A stretch of DNA of 64,000 nt, from the NCBI GenBank assembly GCA_910587305.1, contig CAJUKV010000013.1:1-64000 (forward strand). Direction: 5' to 3'. Within the stretch, counting starts at the first letter, position 1, and each line of letters begins with the position of its first letter. This stretch comes from an uncultured Lachnospiraceae bacterium (GTDB lineage: Bacteria; Bacillota; Clostridia; Lachnospirales; Lachnospiraceae). Positions 43,464 to 51,740 of this stretch are shown here, piece by piece. A program made the translations under genes and the position numbers. The notes beneath the pieces are model-generated. The model was not told where the DNA came from. It ran no database searches and worked only from the letters and a program-made list of their open reading frames with translations.

Positions 43464-45044
43464 ATGTTTACAATTGGAATTTATCCACGTAAATCTGTTT
43501 ACAGAGATAACAGTGATTCTGTTAAAGTACAAATCCAGCTCTGCAAAGATTATGCCGGAATTGTCTACAAGGATAAAGAAATAACATTTAAAATTTATGA
43601 TAAAGATGAGGGTTTCTCGGGCAAGAATACTAACCGTCCCGGCTTTCAGGAACTGATGGCGGATGTCCGGGCCGGGCTCCTTCAGGCCGTCATGGTATAT
43701 AAACTGGATCGCATCAGCCGCAATGTACAGGAATTTTCCTCTATGTACGAGATATTCAACCAATATCACGTGTCATTTATTTCCGTAAAAGAGTCCTTTG
43801 ACACCACTACTCCCATGGGGCGAACCGTTATGTATATATTAGCTGCCTTTGCACAGTTAGAGCGCGAAAACACCTCGGAACGGGTAACCGATAATATGCA
43901 GGCTCTGGGGGCTTCCGGCAAATGGACAGGCGGAAGACTTCCATGCGGCATGACTTCCATACGCCGAAGAACCGGCGAAAAAGAACACTCTTATCTCCTC
44001 ATAGACGAAGAAAATATCTGGCGTCCCAGGCTTATCTACCAGCTGCTTTTGGAGGGCTGTACGATCACAAGGATAGAGCGTTACTGCCGCGCCCACGGCA
44101 TTCGAAACCAAAATGGAAAGTTTTTTAATACCTCCCAGCTCTACAATCTCATTACCAACCCGGTCTACTGTCAAAACAGCATGGATGCCTACAATTATTT
44201 TCGGGATCATGGCTGTTCTTTACCGGATCAGGCTCTTTTTGACGGCACAAAAGGGTTAATCGGGTACGGAAAGACAAAAAATGACAAAGATTCGCAGCGG
44301 AAATGTGATAAGAAAGACTGGCGCATTGCCATAGGCATCCACGAGCCCGTGATTTTGGCTTCCGATTGGATTGCGGCACAGGGCCGTCTGGGAATCAACA
44401 AAATGTTCCACTCCCCAAAATATGAAGCAGGTATTTTAAAAGGAGTTCTGACATGCAGCTGCGGCTCGCGCATGTCCGTCCGCACTTATATGAAAAATAA
44501 CACTCGGTTTTCTTATTATTACTGCGTTGATATGGCGCGCATGGGAAAGCAACACTGTAATTCCCAATATATCCCTATAGAAAAACTGGATCGCCTTTTT
44601 ATTAGCTCCCTTCAAACCATACCCCTAAACCCGGATAGGATAAATAGCGCTGACAGCGCTGATAATCCCGGAAGCACCAGACAATATCACCCATTGCAGG
44701 ATAATTCCTCCCTTAAAAGGGAAATCAGAAGCATACGGCTTTCGATAGGTAACCTCACATCAGCCCTTGCTAAGGCTCAGGAAACCGCCGCCGCCAGTTA
44801 TATCATTCATCAAATAAATGATCTGGACTCCCAAAAAAAACGGCTGGAAGAGGATCTGCAAAATGCACTGTTAAAAGAGACCGCACCTAAATCCATCAGT
44901 CAAACCGGAAATCAAGTGCATGATAACATACGTTATATACTTAAAAATTTTAATTCCGTTGATTATAAAGGCAAAAACGAGCTGATCCGAAAAATAGTGA
45001 AACTCTGTGTATTTGACGGGAAAAACCTGCGCGTGGTTTTCTGA
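43464..45044 (+). CDS. Large serine recombinase
   Basis: The 526-residue protein has a resolvase-type catalytic domain: nucleophile Ser11 in IGIYPRKSVYRDNSDSV, VYKLDRISRNVQEFSSMYEI and LAAFAQLERENTSERVTDNM. The recombinase domain follows (GKWTGGRLPCGM), then a zinc ribbon (CSCGSRMSVRTYMKNNTRFS with YYYCVD and HC after it), and a coiled coil at about 415-470 (SLKREIRSIRLSIGNLTSAL). These are hallmarks of integrases of the SpoIVCA/TndX type. It should cut and rejoin the att sites at both ends of the element. Start ATG has GGAG upstream. Complete and apparently functional. Confidence 0.95.
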   Translation: MFTIGIYPRKSVYRDNSDSVKVQIQLCKDYAGIVYKDKEITFKIYDKDEGFSGKNTNRPGFQELMADVRAGLLQAVMVYKLDRISRNVQEFSSMYEIFNQYHVSFISVKESFDTTTPMGRTVMYILAAFAQLERENTSERVTDNMQALGASGKWTGGRLPCGMTSIRRRTGEKEHSYLLIDEENIWRPRLIYQLLLEGCTITRIERYCRAHGIRNQNGKFFNTSQLYNLITNPVYCQNSMDAYNYFRDHGCSLPDQALFDGTKGLIGYGKTKNDKDSQRKCDKKDWRIAIGIHEPVILASDWIAAQGRLGINKMFHSPKYEAGILKGVLTCSCGSRMSVRTYMKNNTRFSYYYCVDMARMGKQHCNSQYIPIEKLDRLFISSLQTIPLNPDRINSADSADNPGSTRQYHPLQDNSSLKREIRSIRLSIGNLTSALAKAQETAAASYIIHQINDLDSQKKRLEEDLQNALLKETAPKSISQTGNQVHDNIRYILKNFNSVDYKGKNELIRKIVKLCVFDGKNLRVVF

Positions 45045-45092
45045 TTTTGTTTTTGGTATTATCATTGGTTTCATCTTTGATTACATCTTTAT

Positions 45093-45989
45093 TTATCCGA
45101 ATGCTACTGCGTTTTTCCTCCGATACTCCGTGGGCGTACATCCGTACTCATTTATAAAAATTTTTGAAAAATAGCTTAAGTGATTAAATCCGCAGGAGAA
45201 TGCAATCTGTGTAACTTTGTCCTGCGAGCCTGTTAACAGGCGGCGGCTGACTTCCAAACGATATTTATTGAGAAAGTCGACCGGCGACTGATGAAGATAT
45301 TGCTTGAAGATCTTACAGCATTTGCTTCGGCTTATATTGGCAGAGGCCGCAATCTCATCAAGCGTTAGCGCATCCTGGTAATGCTCGTGAATATAAGAAA
45401 CCATTTTCTTTTGCAAAACCAGATCGGTAGGCTCAACCATAGCTTCCTGCCGAAGCTTTGGCTTACATTCTTCAAATAAAATTTGCCACAGAAGATAAGT
45501 CTCACTAATGAGTCTCAGCTCATCGCCATCCTTCATTTTCTTTTTTATACAATCCAAATGATGAATGGATTCCACTATCCTGCGGTGATTGGGCGAATCA
45601 ATATCATAACACAGATATTCTATCTCACTGTTTTCAATCAAAGGCGTCACAAATTTTTTGTACATAGTGGAGCCTTCATTCAAAATGCCGGGCTGAAAGC
45701 GGATACAGATGAATTTGCAGTTTTGATCGTGCCGGGAAGATCCATAATGCAGATGCTGTGAGTTGATAATAACACAACTCTGGTCTTTTAAAGGGATCGT
45801 TTTCCCATTCACATGGTAGTTCATTTTCCCCTCCGTGATATAGATAATTTCAATATCCTTATGCCAGTGGCAGAGAGCTTTCCTATCCGGATAATCTGCA
45901 ATATCGTTGTCATGGACATAGAACGGAATATGGCCGCAATTATATTCCACCACCTCCGAGGCGTCCTGCATAACGTTCATATATATCAT
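45093..45989 (-). CDS. AraC-family regulator with cupin N-terminal domain
   Basis: The 298-residue protein has an N-terminal cupin sensor (LCHWHKDIEIIYITEGKMNY, HVNGKTIPLKDQSCVIINS) and two C-terminal helix-turn-helices (LTLDEIAASANISRSKCCKI, KVTQIAFSCGFNHLSYFSKI) with the family ending YGCTPTEYRR. It lies in the element, convergent with the recombinase. AraC regulators of this kind respond to sugars or related small molecules; here it could set when the element moves, which is inference. GGAGG lies 10 nt before the ATG. Confidence 0.93.
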   Translation of the reverse strand: MIYMNVMQDASEVVEYNCGHIPFYVHDNDIADYPDRKALCHWHKDIEIIYITEGKMNYHVNGKTIPLKDQSCVIINSQHLHYGSSRHDQNCKFICIRFQPGILNEGSTMYKKFVTPLIENSEIEYLCYDIDSPNHRRIVESIHHLDCIKKKMKDGDELRLISETYLLWQILFEECKPKLRQEAMVEPTDLVLQKKMVSYIHEHYQDALTLDEIAASANISRSKCCKIFKQYLHQSPVDFLNKYRLEVSRRLLTGSQDKVTQIAFSCGFNHLSYFSKIFINEYGCTPTEYRRKNAVAFG

Positions 45990-46415
45990 AGGAAACCGTC
46001 CTCCTTTCCCTGTTCCCCAATTGGTACGTCAGAGTAACTATTCAGCCCAGGCTGCAAATTCCGTGAGAACGCATAAAAGCTTTAAAGAATCCGGCCTCTT
46101 TGCCGAAGGTAAATTTGGAATAGGCCGGATTCCGTAATTATGAAGCCAAAGTCTGAATCGTTACGCGTCAGGCACCATTTTAAGCGCAGGCGTATCTATG
46201 CTTATGAAAATATGCCTGCAAAAAATTGTCTGTGAAAAATTGTCTTTACGACGCATCTTCAAAATACGATTTTTATAATTTTCAGCGACAAATATGTTAG
46301 ATATCCTCAAAGAAATCTACTAATATTATATCATAACAAAGAAACAACGCAAACACAAACAACAAAGGAAAGGCTAAGCCAGCCATCCATAAATAAAAAG
46401 AAAGGGGCAGTGACT
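45990..46415. other. Intergenic part of the element with hairpin and E-repeat remnant
   Basis: GAGTAACTATTCAGCCCAGG and AATTCCGTGAGAA (about 46029-46070) are a shrunken E repeat. AATCCGGCCT...AGGCCGGATT (about 46089-46132) is a strong hairpin. The remainder up to the 48-aa ORF is AT-rich. Confidence 0.5.
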
Positions 46416-46562
46416 ATGAAAAATTATATGAAGACAATGTTGGAAACCTATTTTACAAGAAACCTGGTTGTTATGAAGCAGATAGGAAATGAAAATGTAC
46501 CTGCCGAAATTCTGAAAAGAAATTCCTACTCATTACTAAACATCTCTCCCAGATTTTTTTAG
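46416..46562 (+). CDS. 48-aa ORF at the right end of the element
   Basis: The sequence starts MKNYMKTMLETYFTRNLVVM and ends NISPRFF. An AAAGGGGCAG ribosome binding site stands before the ATG. No family is recognised. Like the ORF at 42989 it lies next to an att site and could be a directionality factor or a small regulator. A terminator follows at 46608-46637. Confidence 0.55.
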   Translation: MKNYMKTMLETYFTRNLVVMKQIGNENVPAEILKRNSYSLLNISPRFF

Positions 46563-46607
46563 ACTCTGAGCGGCAATAAACGATTTTCTTCCTATAAAAT
46601 AATGAAA

Positions 46608-46637
46608 ACCCCCGGACGCATGCAAAATCCGGGGGGT
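46608..46637 (+). terminator. Hairpin terminator near the right end of the element
   Basis: ACCCCCGGA at 46608-46616 pairs with TCCGGGGGG at 46628-46636 around an 11-nt loop. It ends the 48-aa ORF transcript and may also stop transcription of the N-terminal peptidase half. Confidence 0.75.
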
Positions 46638-46641
46638 TCAT

Positions 46642-47268
46642 TCATATTCCTATCGGTGTGCCAATCTGACCCATCATATCATGACCTAAATGCGGTCTTT
46701 TATATCCATAGCTGCGAGAAGAACCAAAGTCGTCATAATCGCTGTACTCAAATCCCTTGGCAATAGGAGAAAATGCTTTCAGTCCATATACCTTTTTCCA
46801 GGTTTTCCCTCCCTGTTCGTTTTCCTGTTCTATCTCGTATTCCCCCACCATGCCCCCAAGAACTGTCTCGTAAGCTTCGTAGTAATAGTCGTAATATTTC
46901 ATATCCTTTGTAAGCCCCGCCATTGTGGTTTCGCCTTCCGAGAGCTCCGCCGCCAGCTTTTGGATGAGAGAAATACTGCTTTTATCAAAATTTCCGCCTT
47001 TTTTAGCTCCGGCATAAGCAAGAAGTTCAATCCAGTTAAGATGTACCGGGGATTCATAGCTTTGCACATCCAAATCATAGGCGGTACATAAAGCCTCATA
47101 GGTAACATTAAAGTCCACCCATTTTATGTAGTTCCCATTTGTACCGGCCGCCACCTCAATGGCATTTGGTTCCTCTGTCCGGAAATTCCGGCTTTCTATC
47201 ATGAGGCAGACTGCTGCAAGGAGAAGGCAGCATATTAGAACAGATATTTGATAACGCACGTTTTTCAT
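46642..47268 (-). pseudogene. N-terminal half of the split M23 family metallopeptidase
   Basis: The half begins MKNVRYQISVLICCLLLAAV, a signal anchor, with GGGAG before the ATG. A helical region follows (about 50-170), then PHLGHDMMGQIGTPI, in which HxGxD supplies two zinc ligands. After the att site the frame leaves host sequence and stops (GI, then TGA). The missing half with HxH is at 42499-42970. The rebuilt protein would have about 356 residues, one membrane anchor and an extracytoplasmic M23 endopeptidase domain cutting peptidoglycan peptides. A sporulation role (as for SpoIIQ or LytH, both M23-type) is plausible only from the skin-like architecture. Confidence 0.9.
46652..46669. other. 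Attachment site, right end of the element
   Basis: ATCGGTGTGCCAATCTGA, partner of 42953-42970. Exchange anywhere within the 12 identical bases gives the same restored protein. Confidence 0.85.
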
Positions 47269-47377
47269 ATTAATCTCCCATGCTCTCAATAACTTCCACA
47301 TTCAGATGTGAGCACTAATTCGTTGTAACTTTTCCATTGCCAACCTGTGTAATTATGGTATTTTTAATAAAAACAGG

Positions 47378-47660
47378 TTACAAAAAGATATGAAAAACAA
47401 CTGTAATATATTCATGGCGTTTACAAATTAGCTGGGATAAGGAATTCCTGTCATTCATTTGTTCCATAACCTTTTGACAGCCCTCCTCAAGCGCCGCTTT
47501 CTCAACGTATTTCCATTCTATGACGATGCCAATTTCCTTATCCTCAGTCTCTACGCTAATATCGCTGTAGTCCTCGCCGGGCTTGGCATTTGACTTGCCT
47601 TTCGTTCCATGGACAATATAACTCCATTTCTCCAACGGAGTGCGCATTCCTGATCCATGA
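47378..47660 (-). pseudogene. Remnant of a PD-(D/E)XK nuclease-domain protein
   Basis: The readable segment has GIVIEWKYVEKAALEEGCQK followed by VMEQMND, like the C-terminal PDDEXK_9 nuclease domain attached to AAA-ATPase-like proteins of gut bacteria (usual form IVIEVKY with an ADxxxE). The N-terminal part and ATPase domain are absent, the ORF would need a TTG start, and its 5' end runs into an E-repeat fragment (GTGCGCATTCCTGATCCATG). I regard it as a degraded fragment. Confidence 0.65.
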
Positions 47661-47679
47661 ATAGTAATAAAAATACTCC

Positions 47680-48912
47680 TCAAAAACAGCCATATTTCAC
47701 CGCAAGCTTAATCAAAAGCTCCGTCACCTTCTCCATGGACTGGACGCAGGCATATTCAAAGCGGCTGTGATAATTAGCCCCTCCGGTGCACAGATTCGGA
47801 CAGGGCAGCCCCATATAAGACAGTCGCGCCCCGTCGGTTCCGCCACGAATAGGGTTCACCCTGGGTTCTACCCCTAACTCCTTTAAAGCTGCGGCGGCAT
47901 TTTCCATAAGATGTCCGTAAGGTGCAAGCGCCTCTTTCATATTATAGTAAGAATCCGTTATGACGGCCTCCACCGTTCCCTTGCCATACTTTTGTTCCAA
48001 AAACTCCGCACACTTTACAAAGAAAGCCTTCTTTTCCTCAAAAAGCTCTTTCTTATGGTCACGGATGATGTACTCCGCAGTAGTTTCCTCCACATTTCCG
48101 CTGATGCCGTCCAAATGGAAAAACCCTTCGTACCCTTCCGTGTACATGGGATTCTGGAACGCAGGCAAAAGGCTCTGAAACTCCTGGGCCACCAAGATAG
48201 AATTGATCATCTTTCCCTTGGCGCTGCCCGGATGGACGCTGCGGCCATGTACGATAAGCTTTGCCCCGGCGGCATTAAAGGTTTCATCCTCTAACTCCCC
48301 TAACTCTCCCCCATCTACCGTAAAAGCAAAGTCCGCTCCAAACAATTTTACATCAAAATGATCCGTTCCCGCTCCGATTTCTTCATCAGGCGTAAAGCCC
48401 AGCCGGATCTTTCCATGCTTAATCTCCGGATGCGTGAGCAAATGCTCCGCCATGGCCATAATTTCGGCGACTCCCGCTTTGTCGTCAGCCCCTAGCAGGG
48501 TGGTGCCGTCCGTAACGATCAAATCCTGGCCCTTCAGCTTCCTAATCTCCGGAAAGTCCGCCGTCCGCAGCAGAATATTTTTTTCTTCGTTCAGCACAAT
48601 ATCCCCGCCGTCATACTGCTCTACGATTCGGGGTTTTACACCGGCTCCGGTTACTGCCGGGGAAGTGTCCATGTGAGCGATAAACCCTAACACAGGGGCG
48701 CTTTCACATTCCGGCGATGCCGGAACGGAGGCGTAAACGTAGCAGCGCTCCTTGTCATAAGTAATCTCATCCGCTCCCATTTCCGTCAACTGCTTTACCA
48801 GCAAGCCGGCAAGGTTATGCTGCTTGTCCGTACTGGGCGTTTTGCCGCCGGTTTCATCAGATTGTGTGTCGATCGCTGCATATTGCAGGAAATTTTGAAT
48901 TGTCTTTGTCAT
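47680..48912 (-). CDS. pepT: Peptidase T (tripeptide aminopeptidase)
   Basis: The 410-residue protein has M20-family motifs: VLGFIAHMDTSPAVTGAGVK (first zinc His), TLLGADDKAGVAEIMAMAEH (bridging Asp), IRLGFTPDEEIGAGTDHFDV (catalytic Glu-Glu) and NPIRGGTDGARLSYMGLPCP. It removes N-terminal residues from tripeptides. The start MTKTIQNFLQ at 48912 has GAGG 6 nt upstream; that motif is the end of an A-family repeat. Confidence 0.93.
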   Translation of the reverse strand: MTKTIQNFLQYAAIDTQSDETGGKTPSTDKQHNLAGLLVKQLTEMGADEITYDKERCYVYASVPASPECESAPVLGFIAHMDTSPAVTGAGVKPRIVEQYDGGDIVLNEEKNILLRTADFPEIRKLKGQDLIVTDGTTLLGADDKAGVAEIMAMAEHLLTHPEIKHGKIRLGFTPDEEIGAGTDHFDVKLFGADFAFTVDGGELGELEDETFNAAGAKLIVHGRSVHPGSAKGKMINSILVAQEFQSLLPAFQNPMYTEGYEGFFHLDGISGNVEETTAEYIIRDHKKELFEEKKAFFVKCAEFLEQKYGKGTVEAVITDSYYNMKEALAPYGHLMENAAAALKELGVEPRVNPIRGGTDGARLSYMGLPCPNLCTGGANYHSRFEYACVQSMEKVTELLIKLAVKYGCF

Positions 48913-48918
48913 ATATTT

Positions 48919-49250
48919 CCTCATTTCTGCGAGGTGAACGAAGTTCACCTTTGCTTTATTTGCACATATCAAGTTTGTGGATGCAGCGCAGACACAAACT
49001 TGTAAGTGAAAGGTTGAAAACCTTTCACTCTTCCCAACATGCCGCTTTGCGGCACAAACAATACATGAATTATTTCAGAAGAATCGCCCAAGGCGATTCT
49101 TCGAGAGATGACTTAGATTTTCTTAGGCGGCGTCCTTTGACGCCTTAGAAAATCTTCATCTCTTCTTCACACTTATACCTCCTGCATATCGCAAGCTACG
49201 CTTGCGATACTGCCACCAATAAAGAGTTTGGAAGTTTATTTCCAAACTTT
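48919..49250. repeat. Composite A-D-B repeat array between pepT and the SDR gene
   Basis: Three elements abut: A at 48919-49030 (112 bp, near-identical copy at 50140-50251), D at 49031-49174 (144 bp, copy at 11311-11454) and B at 49173-49250 (copy at 13467). Each is palindromic. The 378-bp gap holds nothing else but a short AT-rich end. Confidence 0.85.
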
Positions 49251-49290
49251 TTCCTCTTTTCTATCAATACTTTCGCTTTCAAAAAATTCT

Positions 49291-50067
49291 TTAGAAGCAG
49301 GTAAACGCCCCGTCAATGATAAAATCGGATCCCGTTGTAAAGGTGCTGGTATCGCCCGCTAAGTATACGCAGATGGATTCCAGTTCCTCCGGCGTCCCCA
49401 TTCTTCCCATAGGAGCCATAGCGTTCCACTTCTCAATCAGCGGAATCAGCGTGGGGGAATTCAGGGTCAGCTCTGTCCCAATATACCCGGGGCTCAGGCT
49501 GTTGACACGCACGCCGCGCTTTGCCCACTCAATTGCCAGCGATTTGGTAAGCTGAATCACCGCCGCTTTTGAGGCGTTGTATGCGCACTGGGGCTGAGGC
49601 ACGTTCACAATATGCCCCGACATGGAAGCCGTATTGATAATGGAACCGCCCCCATGAGCTAACATATATTTTCCGGCGGCAATATCCGTAAGGAATACCC
49701 CGTTCAAGTTAACATTCATCACTTTGTTCCACTGCTCATAGGTCATTTCCTCCGCAGGGACATTGATGCAGATACCGGCATTGTTATGGCAGAAATCAAG
49801 TCCTCCCAATTCCTCTACGACCCGGGTAACCATTGCGTCCACCTGTTCCTTATCGGTGCAGTCCGTCTTAATGGCAATCACCTTTCTGCCTGTCTTTTCC
49901 GCAATCTCGCCGGCCGTTCTTTGAGCCTCCTCTAAATCAATGTCCACGATCGCCACATCGGCGCCGGCCTCCGCAAAGGCCGTGGCCGTGCACTTGCCAA
50001 TCCCCCTTGCAGCTCCTGTTACGAATCCCTTTTTTCCATCCAGTCTCATTTTTTCAATAATACCCAT
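49291..50067 (-). CDS. SDR family oxidoreductase
   Basis: The 258-residue protein has the Rossmann motif GFVTGAARGIGKCTATAFAE, DFCHNNAGI (NNAG), the catalytic triad as IINTASMSGHIVNVPQPQCA and YNASKAAVIQLTKSLA, and LSPGYIGTELTL. It is an NAD(P)-dependent alcohol or sugar dehydrogenase, with D-arabinitol or gluconate dehydrogenases among the nearest by pattern. The substrate is not deducible. The start at 50067 has GGAG upstream. Confidence 0.9.
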   Translation of the reverse strand: MGIIEKMRLDGKKGFVTGAARGIGKCTATAFAEAGADVAIVDIDLEEAQRTAGEIAEKTGRKVIAIKTDCTDKEQVDAMVTRVVEELGGLDFCHNNAGICINVPAEEMTYEQWNKVMNVNLNGVFLTDIAAGKYMLAHGGGSIINTASMSGHIVNVPQPQCAYNASKAAVIQLTKSLAIEWAKRGVRVNSLSPGYIGTELTLNSPTLIPLIEKWNAMAPMGRMGTPEELESICVYLAGDTSTFTTGSDFIIDGAFTCF

Positions 50068-50139
50068 AGCTTCTTCTCCTTTTCCCTTTATTTTATAATA
50101 GTATAGCAGAACCAAATGTATTTAATCTATCATGTTTCA

Positions 50140-50251
50140 CCTCATTTCTGCGAGGTGAACGAAGTTCACCTTTGCTTTATTTGCGCATATCGAGTTTGTG
50201 GATGCAGCACAGACACAAACTTGTGAGTGAAAGGTTGAAAGCCTTTCACTC
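50140..50251. repeat. A-family repeat, full copy
   Basis: This 112-bp element begins CCTCATTTCTGCGAGGTGAA and ends GGTTGAAAGCCTTTCACTC, with a central GTTTGTGGATGCAGCACAGA. It differs at few positions from 48919-49030. The 373-bp gap to 50440 otherwise has no recognised feature. Confidence 0.85.
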
Positions 50252-50440
50252 TTTGCATCACCATTCGATACGAATCTTATTTTTACTTACAAAATACTCC
50301 CTATCCATTTTGATAAATTTCTGTCACTGATTTGGGGAAGTCCGGGAGCAAATCTTCCCTGCTCTCCTCTCACGGCTTCTTCTTCCAACTTTTTCTGTTT
50401 CCGCTTGCCACAGGGCCAAGGCCCGGCAGTCCTGCCACCC

Positions 50441-51652
50441 TCACGCATAAACAAATTCCCGTTGAATCACGAAACTTAAAAAAAACAAAAATATATCCAC
50501 CGGTATTTTCACAAGTACCTCGGCCCCGCCAAAGAGGGGATAAAGCATTCCCACTAAAAAGGCGCTTAAGGACATCTGCACCACTGCCAGCAACGCGTAG
50601 CGCGGCAGGGTATTTTTTATGGGACTGTCGCTTTGAAATACCATCTTTAAATTAAGCAGATAATTATAAAGCGCTGACAGAATCCTTGCAAGCACCGTCG
50701 CCGCCGTAATATACGTGATTCCTCCCCATCGCATACCTCTCATAACAAAGCACAGCATAGAAAAAAGCACCAAATCCACCACACTGGACGACAGGGATGA
50801 AAAAAGAAATTTACCAAAAATCATATATATTTTGAACGAATCTTTGATCGGGTTAAAATGGCTTGTTTTATTCTCTTCTATATAAATCGTTTGAATCGGT
50901 ACTTCCAGAATAGGTACATGTCTGCTTTTCGTTTCAAGCAGCATATTTGTCTCAAACTCAAACCGCTCTCCTTTCACCATCAAAAGCTGCTCCATAAAAG
51001 AAGCAGGAATCCCCCGAAGCCCTGTCTGAGTATCGGAAACGGTAATCCCTGTCAGATATTTCATCACAACCCGGGTACATTTATTTCCAAATTCCGATCG
51101 GGCAGGCACGTCGTTCCCCTCAAAACACCTGCATCCCAAAATCAAAGAATCGGGATGGGCAATCAACGCGTCCACACAGGCCAGAATGCACTCCGGCGAA
51201 TGCTGACCGTCCGAATCCGCCGTAATGGCCCCCGGCAGCGCGCCGCATACTTTCAAAATATCACCCTCTTGCAGCCTGTCTCGCTCTTGCAATGTATCTC
51301 GCTCCTGCAGCATCCCGCGCTCTTGTAACGTGTCTCGCTCCTGCAGCATCCCACGCTCTTGTAATGTGTCTCGCTCCTGCGGTGTACAAAATTCCTGCAG
51401 GCAGTAGTTAAATGCTGTTTTTAATGCGCGTCCTTTTCCCTGGTTCACCGCATGATGCAAAACCACACATCCGTACACATCTTCCGCTTCTTTAAAAAAG
51501 TGTGCGTATTCTTTCCCGCTCCCATCATCCACCAAAATAATATTTTGAAATCCTGTCTCTCTTAATTTTTTTAACAGTCCGGGAAGCTTTTCGTCCGGTT
51601 CATAGGATGGAATAATAATCGGCACTTTCCATCTTATTTCTTTTTGCTCCAT
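50441..51652 (-). CDS. GT2 glycosyltransferase fused to GtrA-like membrane domain, with internal tandem repeat
   Basis: The 403-residue protein starts with a GT2 domain (VPIIIPSYEPDEKLPGLLKK, IILVDDGSGKEY). The GT2 domain is interrupted at residues about 89-130 by seven six-residue repeats of the LQERDT/LQERGM type, just before GAITADSDGQHSPECILACV with the DxD-like motif. The C-terminal half has four membrane spans of the GtrA family (FGKFLFSSLSSSVVDLVLFS). It probably moves a sugar to undecaprenyl phosphate and flips or presents it for cell-wall glycosylation. The next gene upstream is a large membrane protein, 88 bp away. GGAG lies 10 nt before the ATG. Confidence 0.87.
   Translation of the reverse strand: MEQKEIRWKVPIIIPSYEPDEKLPGLLKKLRETGFQNIILVDDGSGKEYAHFFKEAEDVYGCVVLHHAVNQGKGRALKTAFNYCLQEFCTPQERDTLQERGMLQERDTLQERGMLQERDTLQERDRLQEGDILKVCGALPGAITADSDGQHSPECILACVDALIAHPDSLILGCRCFEGNDVPARSEFGNKCTRVVMKYLTGITVSDTQTGLRGIPASFMEQLLMVKGERFEFETNMLLETKSRHVPILEVPIQTIYIEENKTSHFNPIKDSFKIYMIFGKFLFSSLSSSVVDLVLFSMLCFVMRGMRWGGITYITAATVLARILSALYNYLLNLKMVFQSDSPIKNTLPRYALLAVVQMSLSAFLVGMLYPLFGGAEVLVKIPVDIFLFFLSFVIQREFVYA
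51265..51385 (-). repeat. 18-bp tandem repeat within the GT2 gene
   Basis: About seven 18-bp units alternate CTCCTGCAGCATCCCGCG and CTCTTGTAACGTGTCTCG. All keep the frame. The repeat interrupts a catalytic domain, not a linker between domains. Confidence 0.9.
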
Positions 51653-51740
51653 ATTGATAACGTGCTCCTTTCGTGACTTGTAAATCTGCGCCTTCAAGCA
51701 TAAATTTATGCTTAACAAAGTCATCCGGCAGACTGATTTT

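Larger units (their letters stand above)
42971..46669 (+). mobile_element. 3.7-kb serine-recombinase element inserted in an M23 peptidase gene
   Basis: The element is bounded by an 18-bp near-identical direct repeat and is 3699 bp long. It holds a large serine recombinase, an AraC-type regulator and two 48-codon ORFs at its ends. There are no phage structural, conjugation or resistance genes. Its removal restores the host frame precisely (HDMMGQIGTPIIAIES). By analogy with skin elements in sigK and other sporulation genes it may be excised in the mother cell or on a cue. An E-family host repeat fragment inside it (about 46030-46070) suggests long residence. Confidence 0.88.

Noticed and set aside
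42971..46669. Prophage or conjugative element
   Set aside because: No capsid, tail, lysis, replication or transfer gene is present; only recombinase, regulator and two tiny ORFs.
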